The notes: a model not told the origin generated them from the sequence alone. 64,000 nucleotides of DNA from SG8-41 sp036555615 (GCA_036555615.1 DATBKZ010000006.1:1-64000), one strand, 5' to 3'; positions 8,658 through 17,977 are shown, counted from the first letter of the stretch. Program-made: numbers and translations.

Positions 8658-10076
8658 TCAGTTGAAGTTGCGAACGTCGACGAAATGTCCCGCGATGGCC
8701 GCAGCCGCCGCCATGGCCGGGCTCACCAGATGCGTCCTGCCGCCGGGGCCCTGCCGGCCTTCGAAGTTGCGGTTCGACGTCGAGGCGCAGCGCTCCCCGG
8801 GCGAAAGCTGATCGTCGTTCATCCCGAGGCACATCGAGCAGCCCGGCTCCCGCCATTCGAAGCCCGCCGCAGTGAAGATCCGGTCGAGACCCTCTTTCTC
8901 GGCCTGCTGCTTCACCAGGCCCGAGCCCGGAACGACGATCGCGAGCTTGATGTTGGGCGCGATCTTCTTGCCCTTGACCACTTGTGCCGCAATCCGGAGG
9001 TCCTCGATGCGCGAATTGGTGCAGGCGCCGATGAACACCTTGTCCGGACGGATCTCCGTGATCGGAGTGTTGGGCTCCAAGCCCATGTACTTGAGCGCGC
9101 GCTTGAACCATTCGCGCTGCACCGGATCCTTCTCCGCGGCCGGATCGGGAACCTTGCCGTCCACGGTCGTCACCATCTGGGGATTGGTGCCCCACGTGAC
9201 CTGCGGCTGAATGGCCGTCGCGTCGAGCGTGACCACCTTGTCGAAGCGGGCGCCGGGTTCGCTCACGAGCGTGCGCCAGTGCGCGACCGCCCGGTCCCAC
9301 ATCGCCCCTTTCGGCGCGAGCGGCCGCCCCTTCACGTATTCGATCGTCTTCTCGTCCACTGCCACCATGCCCGCGCGGGCGCCCGCCTCGATCGACATAT
9401 TGCACAGGGTCATGCGGCCCTCCATCGAGAGCGCGCGGATCGCGGACCCGGTGTACTCGATGGTGTAGCCGGTGCCGCCGCCGGAGCCGATCTTGCCGAT
9501 GATCGCGAGTATCACGTCCTTGGCGGAGATGCCGCGGCCGAGCGCGCCCTCGACCACGACGTTCATGCTCCGGGTCTTCTTCATCACCATGCACTGCGTC
9601 GCGAGCACCAGCTCGACCTCGCTCGTGCCGATGCCGAAGGCAAGGCAGGCTAGCGCGCCGTGCGTGCTGGTATGGGAATCTCCGCAGACCACGGTCATGC
9701 CGGGCAGGGTTGCGCCCTGCTCCGGGCCGATTACGTGCACGATGCCCTGTTGCCGGTCGAGAAACGGAAAATAGATCCGCGCGCCGAATTCCTTGATGTT
9801 GTGGTCGAGCGTCTCGACCTGCAGCCGTGAAACAGGGTCCGCGATGCCCGCTATGCCCTTCTCCCAGTTGCGGGTCGGCGTGTTGTGATCGGCGGTCGCG
9901 ACAATGGAATCCACGCGCCACGGCCTGCGGCCGGCGAGCTTCAATCCCTCGTACGCCTGCGCGCTGGTGACCTCGTGCACGAGATGGCGGTCGATGTAGA
10001 GCAGCGTCGTGCCATCCGGCTCCACGTTCACGACGTGGCTCTCCCACAATTTGTCGTACAGCGTCCGGGCCGTCAT
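8658..10076 (-). CDS. leuC: 3-isopropylmalate dehydratase large subunit
   Basis: Aconitase-family [4Fe-4S] enzyme of 472 aa acting with LeuD. The cluster cysteines are visible in FIGACTNSR and in PGCSMCLGMN, and the substrate segment VVCGDSHTSTHGA is intact. The usual SEVEHVLATQ reads SEVELVLATQ here, a His-to-Leu change beside the active-site region. It is the first gene of the leu block; the 49 nt upstream separate it from the MFS gene. The Shine-Dalgarno match (GAGG 12 nt upstream) is poor. Confidence 0.96.
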   Translation of the reverse strand: MTARTLYDKLWESHVVNVEPDGTTLLYIDRHLVHEVTSAQAYEGLKLAGRRPWRVDSIVATADHNTPTRNWEKGIAGIADPVSRLQVETLDHNIKEFGARIYFPFLDRQQGIVHVIGPEQGATLPGMTVVCGDSHTSTHGALACLAFGIGTSEVELVLATQCMVMKKTRSMNVVVEGALGRGISAKDVILAIIGKIGSGGGTGYTIEYTGSAIRALSMEGRMTLCNMSIEAGARAGMVAVDEKTIEYVKGRPLAPKGAMWDRAVAHWRTLVSEPGARFDKVVTLDATAIQPQVTWGTNPQMVTTVDGKVPDPAAEKDPVQREWFKRALKYMGLEPNTPITEIRPDKVFIGACTNSRIEDLRIAAQVVKGKKIAPNIKLAIVVPGSGLVKQQAEKEGLDRIFTAAGFEWREPGCSMCLGMNDDQLSPGERCASTSNRNFEGRQGPGGRTHLVSPAMAAAAAIAGHFVDVRNFN

Positions 10077-10125
10077 TTGATGCGTAACCTCATGGAATCC
10101 TTGGATTATTGCATATGGCCGAAGT

Positions 10126-11286
10126 TCATGACAGATGCCGGATGCGCCGCTCCGGCTCGAGCTTCCAGATGATCAGCAACATGCCGCCAAGCGCGCACGC
10201 CGCCGCCGCGGAGAACGTGAGTGCCGGGCCGGCCGGAGCCCAGAGCGCGCCGCTCGCAAGCGAGCCAAGCGTGCCCCCGATGCCAAATGTGAGGCTTCCG
10301 TAGATGGCCTGCCCCCGCGCCTGGTGCCGGCCGCGGAAGAGCTGGTGGACCATGCCGATAGCGGCGGCATGAAACGACCCGAAGCTCGCCGCGTGCAGCG
10401 TCTGGGCGAGCAGCAGCAGCGCAAGGCTTCCAGCGCCCCAGCCGATGACGACGAAGCGCACCGCCGCCAGCGCAAAGCTCGCGATGAGAATGCCGCGCAG
10501 CGTGAACGCCGCGTACAGCCGCGGCAGCCACACGAAGATCGCGATCTCGCAGATGACGCCAAGCGCCCACAGCCAGCCGGTCACGCCCTTGCTGTAGCCG
10601 TGGTCGACGAGGTGTATCGAGTAGAACGTGTAGTACGGGCCATGGGCCACGGCCATCAGGGCGCAGGCCGCAATCAGCGCGACGACAGCAGGCCGTTTCA
10701 GAACGTGCCCGATCGGCTCGCGGTCCGCTGCCGTCTCGGGCTGCCGCGCCTCGGTAACAAGAAACGCGGACACGAGAGTGCCCAGCAGCGACGCGGCCAC
10801 GATCCAGAGCAGCGCGCCCACCGGGAAAAAGTCGAGCGCGTAGCCCGCACCGACCACCGCGACGATGTAGCCGATCGATCCCCACACCCGGATCGCGCCG
10901 TAGCGGCCGGTGTGCTCCCCGAGGTGGGTCAGCGTCGTCGCTTCCACCAGCGGCAGCGCGGCGCTCAGGAAGAACCCCGCCGCGAGCACGACCGCGCAGA
11001 TCCAGAGGAACGCCGTGGACGCAAACAGGCCGAGCCAGCACCCGGTTCCCGCGAGCACGGCGGCGCGCACCAGCCGCACATGCCGGCCGCCGGCGTCGGC
11101 CAGCCAGCCCCACAGATGGGGCGCAGCGATACGCGTCACCTGTGGCAGAGCCATTACGACGCCGATTTCCACCGGCGAGAGGCCCGTCGCGTCGAGGTAG
11201 ACGCTGAAAAACGGCGCGAATGCGCCGATCCAGGCGAAATAAAAGAAGTAGAAGCCGGCGAGTTGCCGGTGCGGGAGGGCGGCCAG
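10126..11286 (-). CDS. MFS permease of the phenylpropionate-permease-like type, probable CTG start
   Basis: A 12-helix transporter of about 386 aa, ending in RRIRHLS. Residues QLAGFYFFYFAWIGAF near the N-terminus match the first helix of the MFS_1-like/3-phenylpropionate permease group, and VMALPQVTRIAAPHLWGWLAD follows at the second helix. No ATG, GTG or TTG occurs between the preceding in-frame TAG (the aroC stop) and a GTG at 11172, which would delete helix 1. A CTG at 11286, immediately after that TAG, has GAGG 5 nt upstream and gives the family's expected N-terminus, so I place the start there. aroC and this gene share a reading frame. Substrate unknown. Confidence 0.75.
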   Translation of the reverse strand: MAALPHRQLAGFYFFYFAWIGAFAPFFSVYLDATGLSPVEIGVVMALPQVTRIAAPHLWGWLADAGGRHVRLVRAAVLAGTGCWLGLFASTAFLWICAVVLAAGFFLSAALPLVEATTLTHLGEHTGRYGAIRVWGSIGYIVAVVGAGYALDFFPVGALLWIVAASLLGTLVSAFLVTEARQPETAADREPIGHVLKRPAVVALIAACALMAVAHGPYYTFYSIHLVDHGYSKGVTGWLWALGVICEIAIFVWLPRLYAAFTLRGILIASFALAAVRFVVIGWGAGSLALLLLAQTLHAASFGSFHAAAIGMVHQLFRGRHQARGQAIYGSLTFGIGGTLGSLASGALWAPAGPALTFSAAAACALGGMLLIIWKLEPERRIRHLS

Positions 11287-12450
11287 CTACGCCTCGTCGG
11301 GATCCGGGTTCTCGACTGCCGCGGCGGCGCGGAGCTTCTCGATCACCTCGGCCGGCGCCTGCGCCGCGATTCGCGGCGTCTCGCACGCGACATCGGCGTT
11401 CTGCGCGCGGTGGCGCAGGGCATGGTCGATCAGCGTCAACGCCATCATCGCCTCGCAGATCGGCGTCGCGCGGATGCCGACGCAGGGATCGTGCCGGCCG
11501 TGGGTCTCGATAACGGCGGCTCTTCCCGCCCGGTCGATCGTGCGCCGCGGAAGACGAATGCTGGAAGTCGGCTTTACCGCGACGTTCACCACGATGTCCT
11601 GGCCGGTCGAGATGCCGCCGAGGATGCCGCCCGCGTTGTTCGAGAGAAATCCCTGCGGCGTCATTTCGTCGGAATGCTCGGTGCCCTTCTGGGTGACCGC
11701 GCGGAAGCCGGCGCCGATCTCGACGCCTTTTACGGCGTTGATGCTCATCATGTTGTAGGCGAGATCGGCGTCGAGCTTGTCGTACACCGGCTCGCCCCAG
11801 CCCGCGGGAACGCCGGAGGCGACGGTGGCAATGCGCGCCCCGCACGAATCACCGGACTTGCGCAGCCGGTCCATGAACTCCTCGAGCTGCGGCACGATCT
11901 CCGCGTTGGCCGCGAAGAAGGGATTGGCCGCGACCGCGTCCCACGACTGGAACGGAATCTCGATCGGGCCGAGCTGCGCCATGCAGCCCCGCACCTTGAC
12001 GCCATATTTTTCGCGCAGCCATTTCCTAGCGATGGCCGCCGCCGCCACCCGCACGGCCGTTTCGCGCGCCGATTGCCGCCCGCCGCCCCGGTAGTCGCGC
12101 ACGCCATACTTCTGGAGGTAGGTGTAGTCGGCGTGCCCCGGCCGGAACAGGTCCTTGATGTTGGCGTAATCCTTGCTCCGCGCATCCACGTTGCGAATGA
12201 GGAGCGCGATGGGCGTGCCGGTCGTCCGGCCCTCGAACACGCCGGAAAGGATCTCGACGGTGTCCTCCTCGCGCCGCTGCGTCACGTGGCGTGACGTGCC
12301 GGGCTTGCGGCGGTCGAGCTCGGGCTGGATGTCGGCCTCTGACAACGTCATTCCCGGCGGGCAGCCGTCCACGATGCAGCCGATCGCCGGCCCGTGGCTC
12401 TCCCCGAAGGAGGTCACGCAGAAGAGCTTGCCCAGCGTGTTGCCCGACAT
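11287..12450 (-). CDS. aroC: Chorismate synthase
   Basis: Last step of the shikimate pathway: removal of phosphate from EPSP to give chorismate, needing reduced FMN. The 387 aa include the start MSGNTLGKLFCVTSFGESHG, the HVTQRREEDTVEILSGV segment, GHADYTYLQKYG, and YRGGGRQSARET, all part of the FMN/EPSP site. The ATG at 12450 follows AGGA at 10 nt. The TAG stop is followed directly by the MFS gene in the same frame, which makes an AroC-MFS read-through product formally possible. Confidence 0.96.
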   Translation of the reverse strand: MSGNTLGKLFCVTSFGESHGPAIGCIVDGCPPGMTLSEADIQPELDRRKPGTSRHVTQRREEDTVEILSGVFEGRTTGTPIALLIRNVDARSKDYANIKDLFRPGHADYTYLQKYGVRDYRGGGRQSARETAVRVAAAAIARKWLREKYGVKVRGCMAQLGPIEIPFQSWDAVAANPFFAANAEIVPQLEEFMDRLRKSGDSCGARIATVASGVPAGWGEPVYDKLDADLAYNMMSINAVKGVEIGAGFRAVTQKGTEHSDEMTPQGFLSNNAGGILGGISTGQDIVVNVAVKPTSSIRLPRRTIDRAGRAAVIETHGRHDPCVGIRATPICEAMMALTLIDHALRHRAQNADVACETPRIAAQAPAEVIEKLRAAAAVENPDPDEA

Positions 12451-12574
12451 CGTGCTCAATTCCTGGCTGACGCGGTGCTTGCCGCAACCGCCCCTGAATA
12501 AGGGGCGCACGAGGAGAGTATTCCCTCGTTTCTCATGGATAAAACTCGAAATAATTCAATGAGAAGTTTAACAT

Positions 12575-12796
12575 ATGGACTTCCAACACCGGGGCGCGGC
12601 GATGCCCGAGAAACCTGATCCCGACAAGATACGAGGCCCGGGCGGCATGACGATGCGCGAGCTGCACGAGCTCGTGAAGAAGGGGCACCAGCGCGATCAG
12701 GCCGCGGGCAAGCAGCACAACAAGCTCGCGCAGCCTCAGAACCGCTGGCAGCGGTTCGTGCGCTACGTGTGGGACAAGAACCGCGGGCGCGGGTAG
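12575..12796 (+). CDS. Small basic hypothetical protein
   Basis: A 73-aa ORF divergent from aroC. It is rich in charged residues (PEKPDPDKIRGPGG, KKGHQRDQ, RWQRFVRYVWDKNRGRG), has no membrane segment, and shows no family I recognise. The 40 nt upstream are AT-rich compared with the surroundings and could hold promoters for both it and aroC. An internal ATG at 12602 is an alternative start. It may be lineage-specific or spurious. Confidence 0.4.
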   Translation: MDFQHRGAAMPEKPDPDKIRGPGGMTMRELHELVKKGHQRDQAAGKQHNKLAQPQNRWQRFVRYVWDKNRGRG

Positions 12797-12800
12797 CGAA

Positions 12801-12827
12801 CTGGATCCCCGCCTCCGCGAGAATGAC
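12801..12827. repeat. Degenerate dRS3/NIME-like dispersed palindrome
   Basis: The sequence starts CTGGATCCCCGCC and ends CGAGAATGAC. It resembles the widespread proteobacterial element of the form CTGGATTCCCGCC-N-GGGAATGAC, with mismatches in the right arm. It sits in the 34-nt gap between two convergent genes. Confidence 0.5.
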
Positions 12828-12830
12828 GTT

Positions 12831-14294
12831 CTATCGACCGAGCTGCGCCTTCAGGAACTCGACGCCCCACGCGACGCCGAAGCCGTTGATCTCCGATGCG
12901 ACCGCGCCCAGGCCGCCTTTGCACTTCGCCGCCGAGAGATCCATGTGCAGCCACGGCGCTTCTCCCACGAAACGCTTGAGGAAGCGTGTGGCGAGGATAT
13001 GGTCGCCGCCGCCTTCCAGCGTGCATTGCTTGATGTCGGCGATCGCGCTCTCCAGCTCCTCGTCGTAGTCTTCGTCCTGCGGAAACACGCACACACGCTC
13101 CCCGCTTGCGTCGGCAGCGGTGAGCGCCGCCCGCGCCAGCGCCTCGCTCGTCGCGAATACTCCACTGTAGCGCTCTCCGACCGCGACGTGCATGCTGCCG
13201 GTCAGGGTGGCGAAGTCGACGACCAGGCCCGGCTTGGCGCGCGCCGCAAGCGTGAGCGCGTCGGCGAGCACCATGCGCCCCTCGGCGTCCGTGTGCACGA
13301 TTTCGATCGAGGTGCCGTTCAGCGCGGTCACGACCTCGCTCTGGAGATAGGCGCGGGGGCCAATGTCGTTGCGCGCAATCGCCATCCAGCAGTCGAGCCG
13401 CGCCGGCAGCTTCATCTCCGCGGCCGCGAGCAGGATACCGAGCGCCACCGCCGAGCCGTTCATGTCCTTGTACATGCCCTGCATCGAGCGCGCGGTCTTC
13501 AGATTGTGCCCCCCGGTATCGAAGCAGATGCCCTTGCCGACGAGGGCGAACGACTTTTTCGCCCGCGGGTGGCGGTATGCGAGGTGCACGATCGCGGCGT
13601 CCGCGTCGGCGCTGCCCTGCGCCACCGCGACGAAAGCGCCGGCACCGAGCTTGCGCAGGCGCTTCACGTCGTATTCCTCGTGCCGCCAGCCCCTCTCGCG
13701 CGCGATCTCGCGCACGCGCTTGCGATAGCTTGCCGGTGTCAGCTCGTTCGGCGGCAGCACCGTGAGTTCCCGGGCGAGCAGGTTCCCCGCCGCGACCGCA
13801 CGGCGGTCGGCGAACGCGTTTGCCGCAGCATGGCCATGAAGCCGGATCGCCCGCAGCGCCCGCGCGGGCTCTTTCTTGCGCTCGGGAAGCCGCGCGCCGT
13901 TGACCCATGCGCAGTAGACGGCGAGCTCCGCGGCGCGGCGGCGCGCCGTAGCGGGCCCGAACACCGCGATGGTGATATCCTCGGGCTTCTCGGCAAGCAG
14001 CAATTGCAGGCCCTTGCGCAGCGCCGTCTGCCGCTCGAACACCGATCGTGCCGGGTCCACCATGACCCACGACAACAGCGCGCCGTGAGCGAGATCGGTG
14101 GCGAGCGGCGACTGCACGAGCTCCGCGAGCTTCTTCGTCCGCCGGGAAAGCGCGGCGGAAAGCGCCTCGACCGCGGGCACCCCGCCAAGAGTGTCGAGCG
14201 TGCCCGCCCTGGGCAGCACCATGAGCACGTGCTTTGCCCGCTTCAGATCTTCGGAGGAAAGGAGCGCTGCGCGCTGCTCGAGCCTGGCCAGCAT
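12831..14294 (-). CDS. M17-family leucyl aminopeptidase-like metallopeptidase
   Basis: Cytosolic dizinc aminopeptidase family, 487 aa. The C-terminal catalytic half carries LVGKGICFDTGGHNLK (metal-ligand Lys and Asp), MYKDMNGSA (Asp) and HTDAEGRM, corresponding to the family signature NTDAEGRL. LPPNELTPASYRKR marks the domain junction. The N-terminal half is shorter and less conserved than in PepA, so it could be a PepB-like or divergent member. The ATG at 14294 gives a natural N-terminus; upstream in-frame sequence is not conserved-looking. It is convergent with the 73-aa ORF and divergent from the secreted hydrolase. Confidence 0.85.
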   Translation of the reverse strand: MLARLEQRAALLSSEDLKRAKHVLMVLPRAGTLDTLGGVPAVEALSAALSRRTKKLAELVQSPLATDLAHGALLSWVMVDPARSVFERQTALRKGLQLLLAEKPEDITIAVFGPATARRRAAELAVYCAWVNGARLPERKKEPARALRAIRLHGHAAANAFADRRAVAAGNLLARELTVLPPNELTPASYRKRVREIARERGWRHEEYDVKRLRKLGAGAFVAVAQGSADADAAIVHLAYRHPRAKKSFALVGKGICFDTGGHNLKTARSMQGMYKDMNGSAVALGILLAAAEMKLPARLDCWMAIARNDIGPRAYLQSEVVTALNGTSIEIVHTDAEGRMVLADALTLAARAKPGLVVDFATLTGSMHVAVGERYSGVFATSEALARAALTAADASGERVCVFPQDEDYDEELESAIADIKQCTLEGGGDHILATRFLKRFVGEAPWLHMDLSAAKCKGGLGAVASEINGFGVAWGVEFLKAQLGR

Positions 14295-14413
14295 GAAAAG
14301 TCCACGGTTCGTCGGTCGAAAGGAGCGCGGATTATAACCCCCGGGCCCGTGGGGCCGCCGCCCGGGCCGGCTACGCAATCGATGAAACCAGACGCTGGCT
14401 TACAATCCGCGGC

Positions 14414-15199
14414 ATGCACCGCCCGCTCGCCGCGCTCGCGTTGCTCGCTGCCCTCGGTAGCGTGAGCGCGGAGGATATCGTCATCCTCGCCACGCGCGAA
14501 GGTGTCACGCAACCGTATCTGCTGTCGGCACCGGCAGCCGGCAAGGCGCGGGCAGCAGCAATTCTCTTTCCAGGGGGCGCAGGCAAGGTCGACCTCGAGC
14601 GCGAAGCCGGGCGCCCCGTGCTCGACCGCGGAAACTTCCTCGTGCGTTCCCGGCGCCTGTTCACCGCGAGCGGCATCGTTGCCGCGGTAATGGACGCGCC
14701 GTCCGACTGGTCCCGCGGGCTCGAGGACGATTTCCGACTGGGCGCCGCCCACGCGGAAGACGTCGGACGGGTCGTGGCGGACTTGAGGGCGCGGTTTCCC
14801 GGCTTGCCGGTCTTTCTCGTGGGCACCAGCCGCGGCACGATCTCGGCCGCATCCGCGGCACGGCGACTCGGCAAGCGCGTCGACGGTGCCGTGCTGACGG
14901 CGACGCTGTTCCTCGCCGGCAGGCGCGGACCGGGGCTCAGCGGGTTTGATTTTTCAGCGATCCCGGTCCCGCTGCTCTTCGTCCACCACGTCGATGACGA
15001 GTGCGCCTTCACGCCTTTTTCGGGGGCGAAGCGGCTCGCGGACCGTTACCCGCTCATTGCGGTCACCGGCGGCTCACCCGCCCAATCCAAGCCGTGCGAA
15101 GCGATGAGCGCCCACGGTTTCCTCGGGCGCGAGGCGGACACCGTGGACGCGATCGCAAGATGGATGCTGAAGCAGCCCTACCCGCGCGAAATCCATTAG
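14414..15199 (+). CDS. Secreted alpha/beta-hydrolase-like protein
   Basis: 261 aa with a signal peptide of about 19 residues. The nucleophile elbow is GTSRG near residue 140, and a possible acid and His lie in VDDEC and SAHGFLG. The substrate cannot be told. A TACAAT hexamer ends 7 nt before the ATG with no Shine-Dalgarno sequence, suggesting a leaderless or nearly leaderless transcript. thyA begins 34 nt downstream. Confidence 0.75.
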   Translation: MHRPLAALALLAALGSVSAEDIVILATREGVTQPYLLSAPAAGKARAAAILFPGGAGKVDLEREAGRPVLDRGNFLVRSRRLFTASGIVAAVMDAPSDWSRGLEDDFRLGAAHAEDVGRVVADLRARFPGLPVFLVGTSRGTISAASAARRLGKRVDGAVLTATLFLAGRRGPGLSGFDFSAIPVPLLFVHHVDDECAFTPFSGAKRLADRYPLIAVTGGSPAQSKPCEAMSAHGFLGREADTVDAIARWMLKQPYPREIH

Positions 15200-15233
15200 A
15201 ATCCCGGGTGCCTCCGGCCCCGTTCCCGCAGCG

Positions 15234-16028
15234 ATGCGCCAATACCTCGATCTCATGCGTCACGTGCTGGAGCACGGCGCGCGCAAGAGCGATCGCACCG
15301 GCACCGGCACGCTTTCCACCTTCGGCGCGCAGCTCCGCTTCGACCTCGCCGCGGGCTTCCCGCTCCTCACCACGAAGAAGGTGCACCTCAAGTCCATCAT
15401 CCACGAGCTGCTGTGGTTTCTTAAGGGTGAAACCAACACCCGCTACCTGAAGGAGCATGGCGTCACGATCTGGGACGAGTGGGCCGACGCAAACGGCGAG
15501 CTGGGACCGGTGTACGGCTACCAGTGGCGCTCCTGGCCGGCACCGGACGGCCGCCACATCGACCAGGTGAGCCAGATCATCGAGCAGATCCGGAAGAACC
15601 CGGATTCGCGGCGCCTCATCGTCTCGGCGTGGAACGTCGCCGACCTGCCGAAGATGGCGCTGCTGCCCTGCCATGCGTTCTTCCAGTTCTATGTCGCGCA
15701 GGGGCGGCTGTCGTGCCAGCTCTATCAGAGAAGCGCCGACATCTTCCTCGGCGTGCCGTTCAATATTGCATCCTATGCCCTGCTCACCCTCATGGTGGCG
15801 CAGGTGTGCAACCTGAAAGCCGGTGAATTCGTGCATACCTTTGGGGATGCCCACCTGTATCTCAATCACCTCGAGCAGGCACGCCAGCAGCTCGCGCGCA
15901 GCCCGCGCCACCTGCCGGTGATGCGGCTCAACCCGGCGGCAATAGACCTGTTCGCGTTTCAGTACGAGGATTTCACGCTCGAGAACTACGATCCCCATCC
16001 GGCCATCAGGGCCCCGGTGGCCGTCTAA
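15234..16028 (+). CDS. thyA: Thymidylate synthase
   Basis: Methylates dUMP to dTMP with methylene-tetrahydrofolate. The 264-aa length equals the E. coli enzyme. Visible motifs are SDRTGTGTLS (dUMP phosphate Arg), the catalytic Cys in LPCHAFFQF at about residue 146, QRSADIFLGVPFNIASYA and HLYLNH. It is followed 10 nt later by folA, the usual partner that regenerates tetrahydrofolate. Confidence 0.97.
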   Translation: MRQYLDLMRHVLEHGARKSDRTGTGTLSTFGAQLRFDLAAGFPLLTTKKVHLKSIIHELLWFLKGETNTRYLKEHGVTIWDEWADANGELGPVYGYQWRSWPAPDGRHIDQVSQIIEQIRKNPDSRRLIVSAWNVADLPKMALLPCHAFFQFYVAQGRLSCQLYQRSADIFLGVPFNIASYALLTLMVAQVCNLKAGEFVHTFGDAHLYLNHLEQARQQLARSPRHLPVMRLNPAAIDLFAFQYEDFTLENYDPHPAIRAPVAV

Positions 16029-16038
16029 GCGACAAGTG

Positions 16039-16605
16039 ATGCGTGATGAGCGGCCACGGATTTCGATCATCGTGGCGATGGCGCGCAATCGCGTCATTGG
16101 CGCGGATGGCGGGATTCCCTGGCACCTGCCGGACGAGCTGAAGCGATTCAAGAGCCTCACCCTCGGCCATCACATCGTGATGGGTCGCAGGACGTGGGAG
16201 TCCATCGGACGCCTGCTGCCGGGCCGGACCACCGTGATCGTGACGCGCCAGCACGGCTATTCCGCGCCCGGTGCCAAGGTCGCGCACTCCCTCGATGAGG
16301 CGATTGCCGCCTGCGGGGCGGACGATGAGATCTTCGTGATTGGAGGCGCCGACCTCTACGCGCAGGCGCTCCCGCGCGCGGGGCGGCTCTACCTGACCGT
16401 CGTCGACGCCGACATCGCAGGCGATACGTTCATGCCCGACTGCGCCGCCGGCGACTGGCGCGCGGTGTCTTCCGACTCATTCCCCGCCGACGAACGCCAC
16501 CGTTACGCTTACCGCTGCACGGTCTACGAGCGCACCGCGCGCGATCGCGAAGCCAATCCCCGCCCCGCGGTCGGATCGGCCGCGCAGCCCGATTCCGGAA
16601 ATTAA
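16039..16605 (+). CDS. folA: Dihydrofolate reductase
   Basis: Reduces dihydrofolate with NADPH; 188 aa. The N-terminus SIIVAMARNRVIGADGGIPWHLPDELKRFK contains the catalytic acid in the usual WxLPxD/E segment, followed by GRRTWESIG for NADPH and VIGGADLYAQAL. The tail after the last strand, about 25 polar residues, is longer than in E. coli. ATG 16039 is used; the in-frame GTG 3 nt upstream is equivalent. The junction with thyA contains two heptamer-like units TGATGCG/TGATGAG. The stop codon lies inside the stem of the terminator that follows. Confidence 0.95.
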   Translation: MRDERPRISIIVAMARNRVIGADGGIPWHLPDELKRFKSLTLGHHIVMGRRTWESIGRLLPGRTTVIVTRQHGYSAPGAKVAHSLDEAIAACGADDEIFVIGGADLYAQALPRAGRLYLTVVDADIAGDTFMPDCAAGDWRAVSSDSFPADERHRYAYRCTVYERTARDREANPRPAVGSAAQPDSGN

Positions 16606-16630
16606 AAAAGCGGGCCGCAGCCCGCTTTTT
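16604..16630. terminator. Bidirectional rho-independent terminator
   Basis: An A-run, GCGGGC, a CGCA loop, GCCCGC and a T-run form a symmetrical hairpin that can serve both folA (plus) and the convergent decarboxylase (minus). Confidence 0.85.
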
Positions 16631-16648
16631 CCCTGAGCTTGGGCAACC

Positions 16649-17839
16649 TCAAATAACGCGCACCTCCGGCAGCGGGAAGCCGTTGAAAGTGCTCGCATAC
16701 GCGGTGGTATAGGCTCCCGCGTTCGCAATATAGATGTAGTCCCCTTCCCGCATGTCTTCGGGAAACAGCTCCTCGCGCATGCAGACGTCCACGGAATCGC
16801 AGGTCGGCCCCGCGATGTTCCACGGGACGAGCTTGCCGGTGCGGTCGGACTGCACGTCGTAGCGCAGGCCTTCGGTGGTCTCGATCACGCCCCCAAACAC
16901 GCCCGCGTCCCAGTACATCCAGCGCTTGCCGGAGCGGGTGGCGGTCCCGACGACACGGCACACAAAGTATCCCGCGTCCGACACGAAGTAGCGCCCCGGC
17001 TCGGCCATCACCCGCACGGCCTGCGGCACGTCGCGCAAAGAATGGTTCACCACTTCGGCGATCTTCTCGATCGATGGGATGGGCTTGACGTGGCGCACCG
17101 GGAAGCCGCCACCGATGTTGAGCAGCCTGGGCTTGAGCCCGGCCAGGCGCATCTTCTTGAACGCGCGCTTCGCGCCCTGGATGCCCACCCGCCAATTCTC
17201 CGGGTTGCGGCACTGCGAGCCAACGTGGAAGGTGACCCCCGCGAGGTCCGCCTTGAGCGCGACCGCCTCGGCGACGACGGCGTCCACTTCTTGCGCCTTC
17301 ATGCCGAACTTGCCCGTCAACGGCCAATCGCTGCCGACATTGGGGGCCTCGATACGAAGGTAGACCTTGGCATCGGGCTTGATGCCGTGAATCTTTCTCA
17401 ACTCCTCGACGCTGTCCAGGGCGAACCACTCCACGCCCTTTGCCGCGGCGTACTCAATATAGGCCCGCGACTTCACCGGGTTGCTGTAATAGACCTCGGC
17501 GGCCGGCACCCCGAGCTCAAGCAGAAGGTCGAGCTCCGCAATGGAGGCGATCTCGAAGCCCACGCCCTCCTCCACCAGGACCTTCAGCACCCGGGGATCG
17601 GGGTTGGCCTTGACCGCGTAATGCGGGTTGACCCGCGGCATGGCGGCCTTGAAGCGGCGCACCTTGGTGCGGACGATGCCGGTATCCACCAGCAGAAACG
17701 GCCGGGTGTAGCCCTGCTTGAGCGACCTGCGGACGTGCTTGAAGTCCAGGCGGACTTCGGGGTGGGTATCGAAGAGTTGGGACTGTTCGGTTTCGGCGGG
17801 GGCTTGCGAATTCTTCACGGCGGCAGGGCGCTCGGCCAT
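16649..17839 (-). CDS. Fold-III PLP decarboxylase, ornithine/lysine type
   Basis: Eukaryotic-type ornithine decarboxylase family (alanine-racemase fold), 396 aa, producing putrescine or cadaverine. Motifs: PLP Lys in HYAVKANPDP near residue 77, HVGSQ, GGGFPV, AEPGRYFV for the PLP phosphate, the catalytic Cys in GPTCDSVD, and NAGAYT. The ATG at 17839 has GGAGGAG 7 nt upstream. A good sigma-70 promoter lies about 140 nt upstream, leaving a long leader with a CGCTT/AAGCG hairpin that could influence translation. Ornithine versus lysine preference cannot be settled from motifs. Confidence 0.92.
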   Translation of the reverse strand: MAERPAAVKNSQAPAETEQSQLFDTHPEVRLDFKHVRRSLKQGYTRPFLLVDTGIVRTKVRRFKAAMPRVNPHYAVKANPDPRVLKVLVEEGVGFEIASIAELDLLLELGVPAAEVYYSNPVKSRAYIEYAAAKGVEWFALDSVEELRKIHGIKPDAKVYLRIEAPNVGSDWPLTGKFGMKAQEVDAVVAEAVALKADLAGVTFHVGSQCRNPENWRVGIQGAKRAFKKMRLAGLKPRLLNIGGGFPVRHVKPIPSIEKIAEVVNHSLRDVPQAVRVMAEPGRYFVSDAGYFVCRVVGTATRSGKRWMYWDAGVFGGVIETTEGLRYDVQSDRTGKLVPWNIAGPTCDSVDVCMREELFPEDMREGDYIYIANAGAYTTAYASTFNGFPLPEVRVI

Positions 17840-17977
17840 CAATGCTCTCCTCCAGGCCTAGGAATCGTGCAGGCGCTTCGCAAGCGCGTCTGCTTCGAGC
17901 CGCAAGCTTGTTACTGCCGTCATGTTTTTCTGGTTCAGCACCCTCGCGCGTGTCACAAATATGCAAAACTTTCGCGA

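Noticed and set aside
10135..12294. 719-aa plus-strand ORF over the MFS gene and aroC
   Set aside because: Shadow of two recognised genes on the other strand; composition is Arg/Asp-rich and has no motif.
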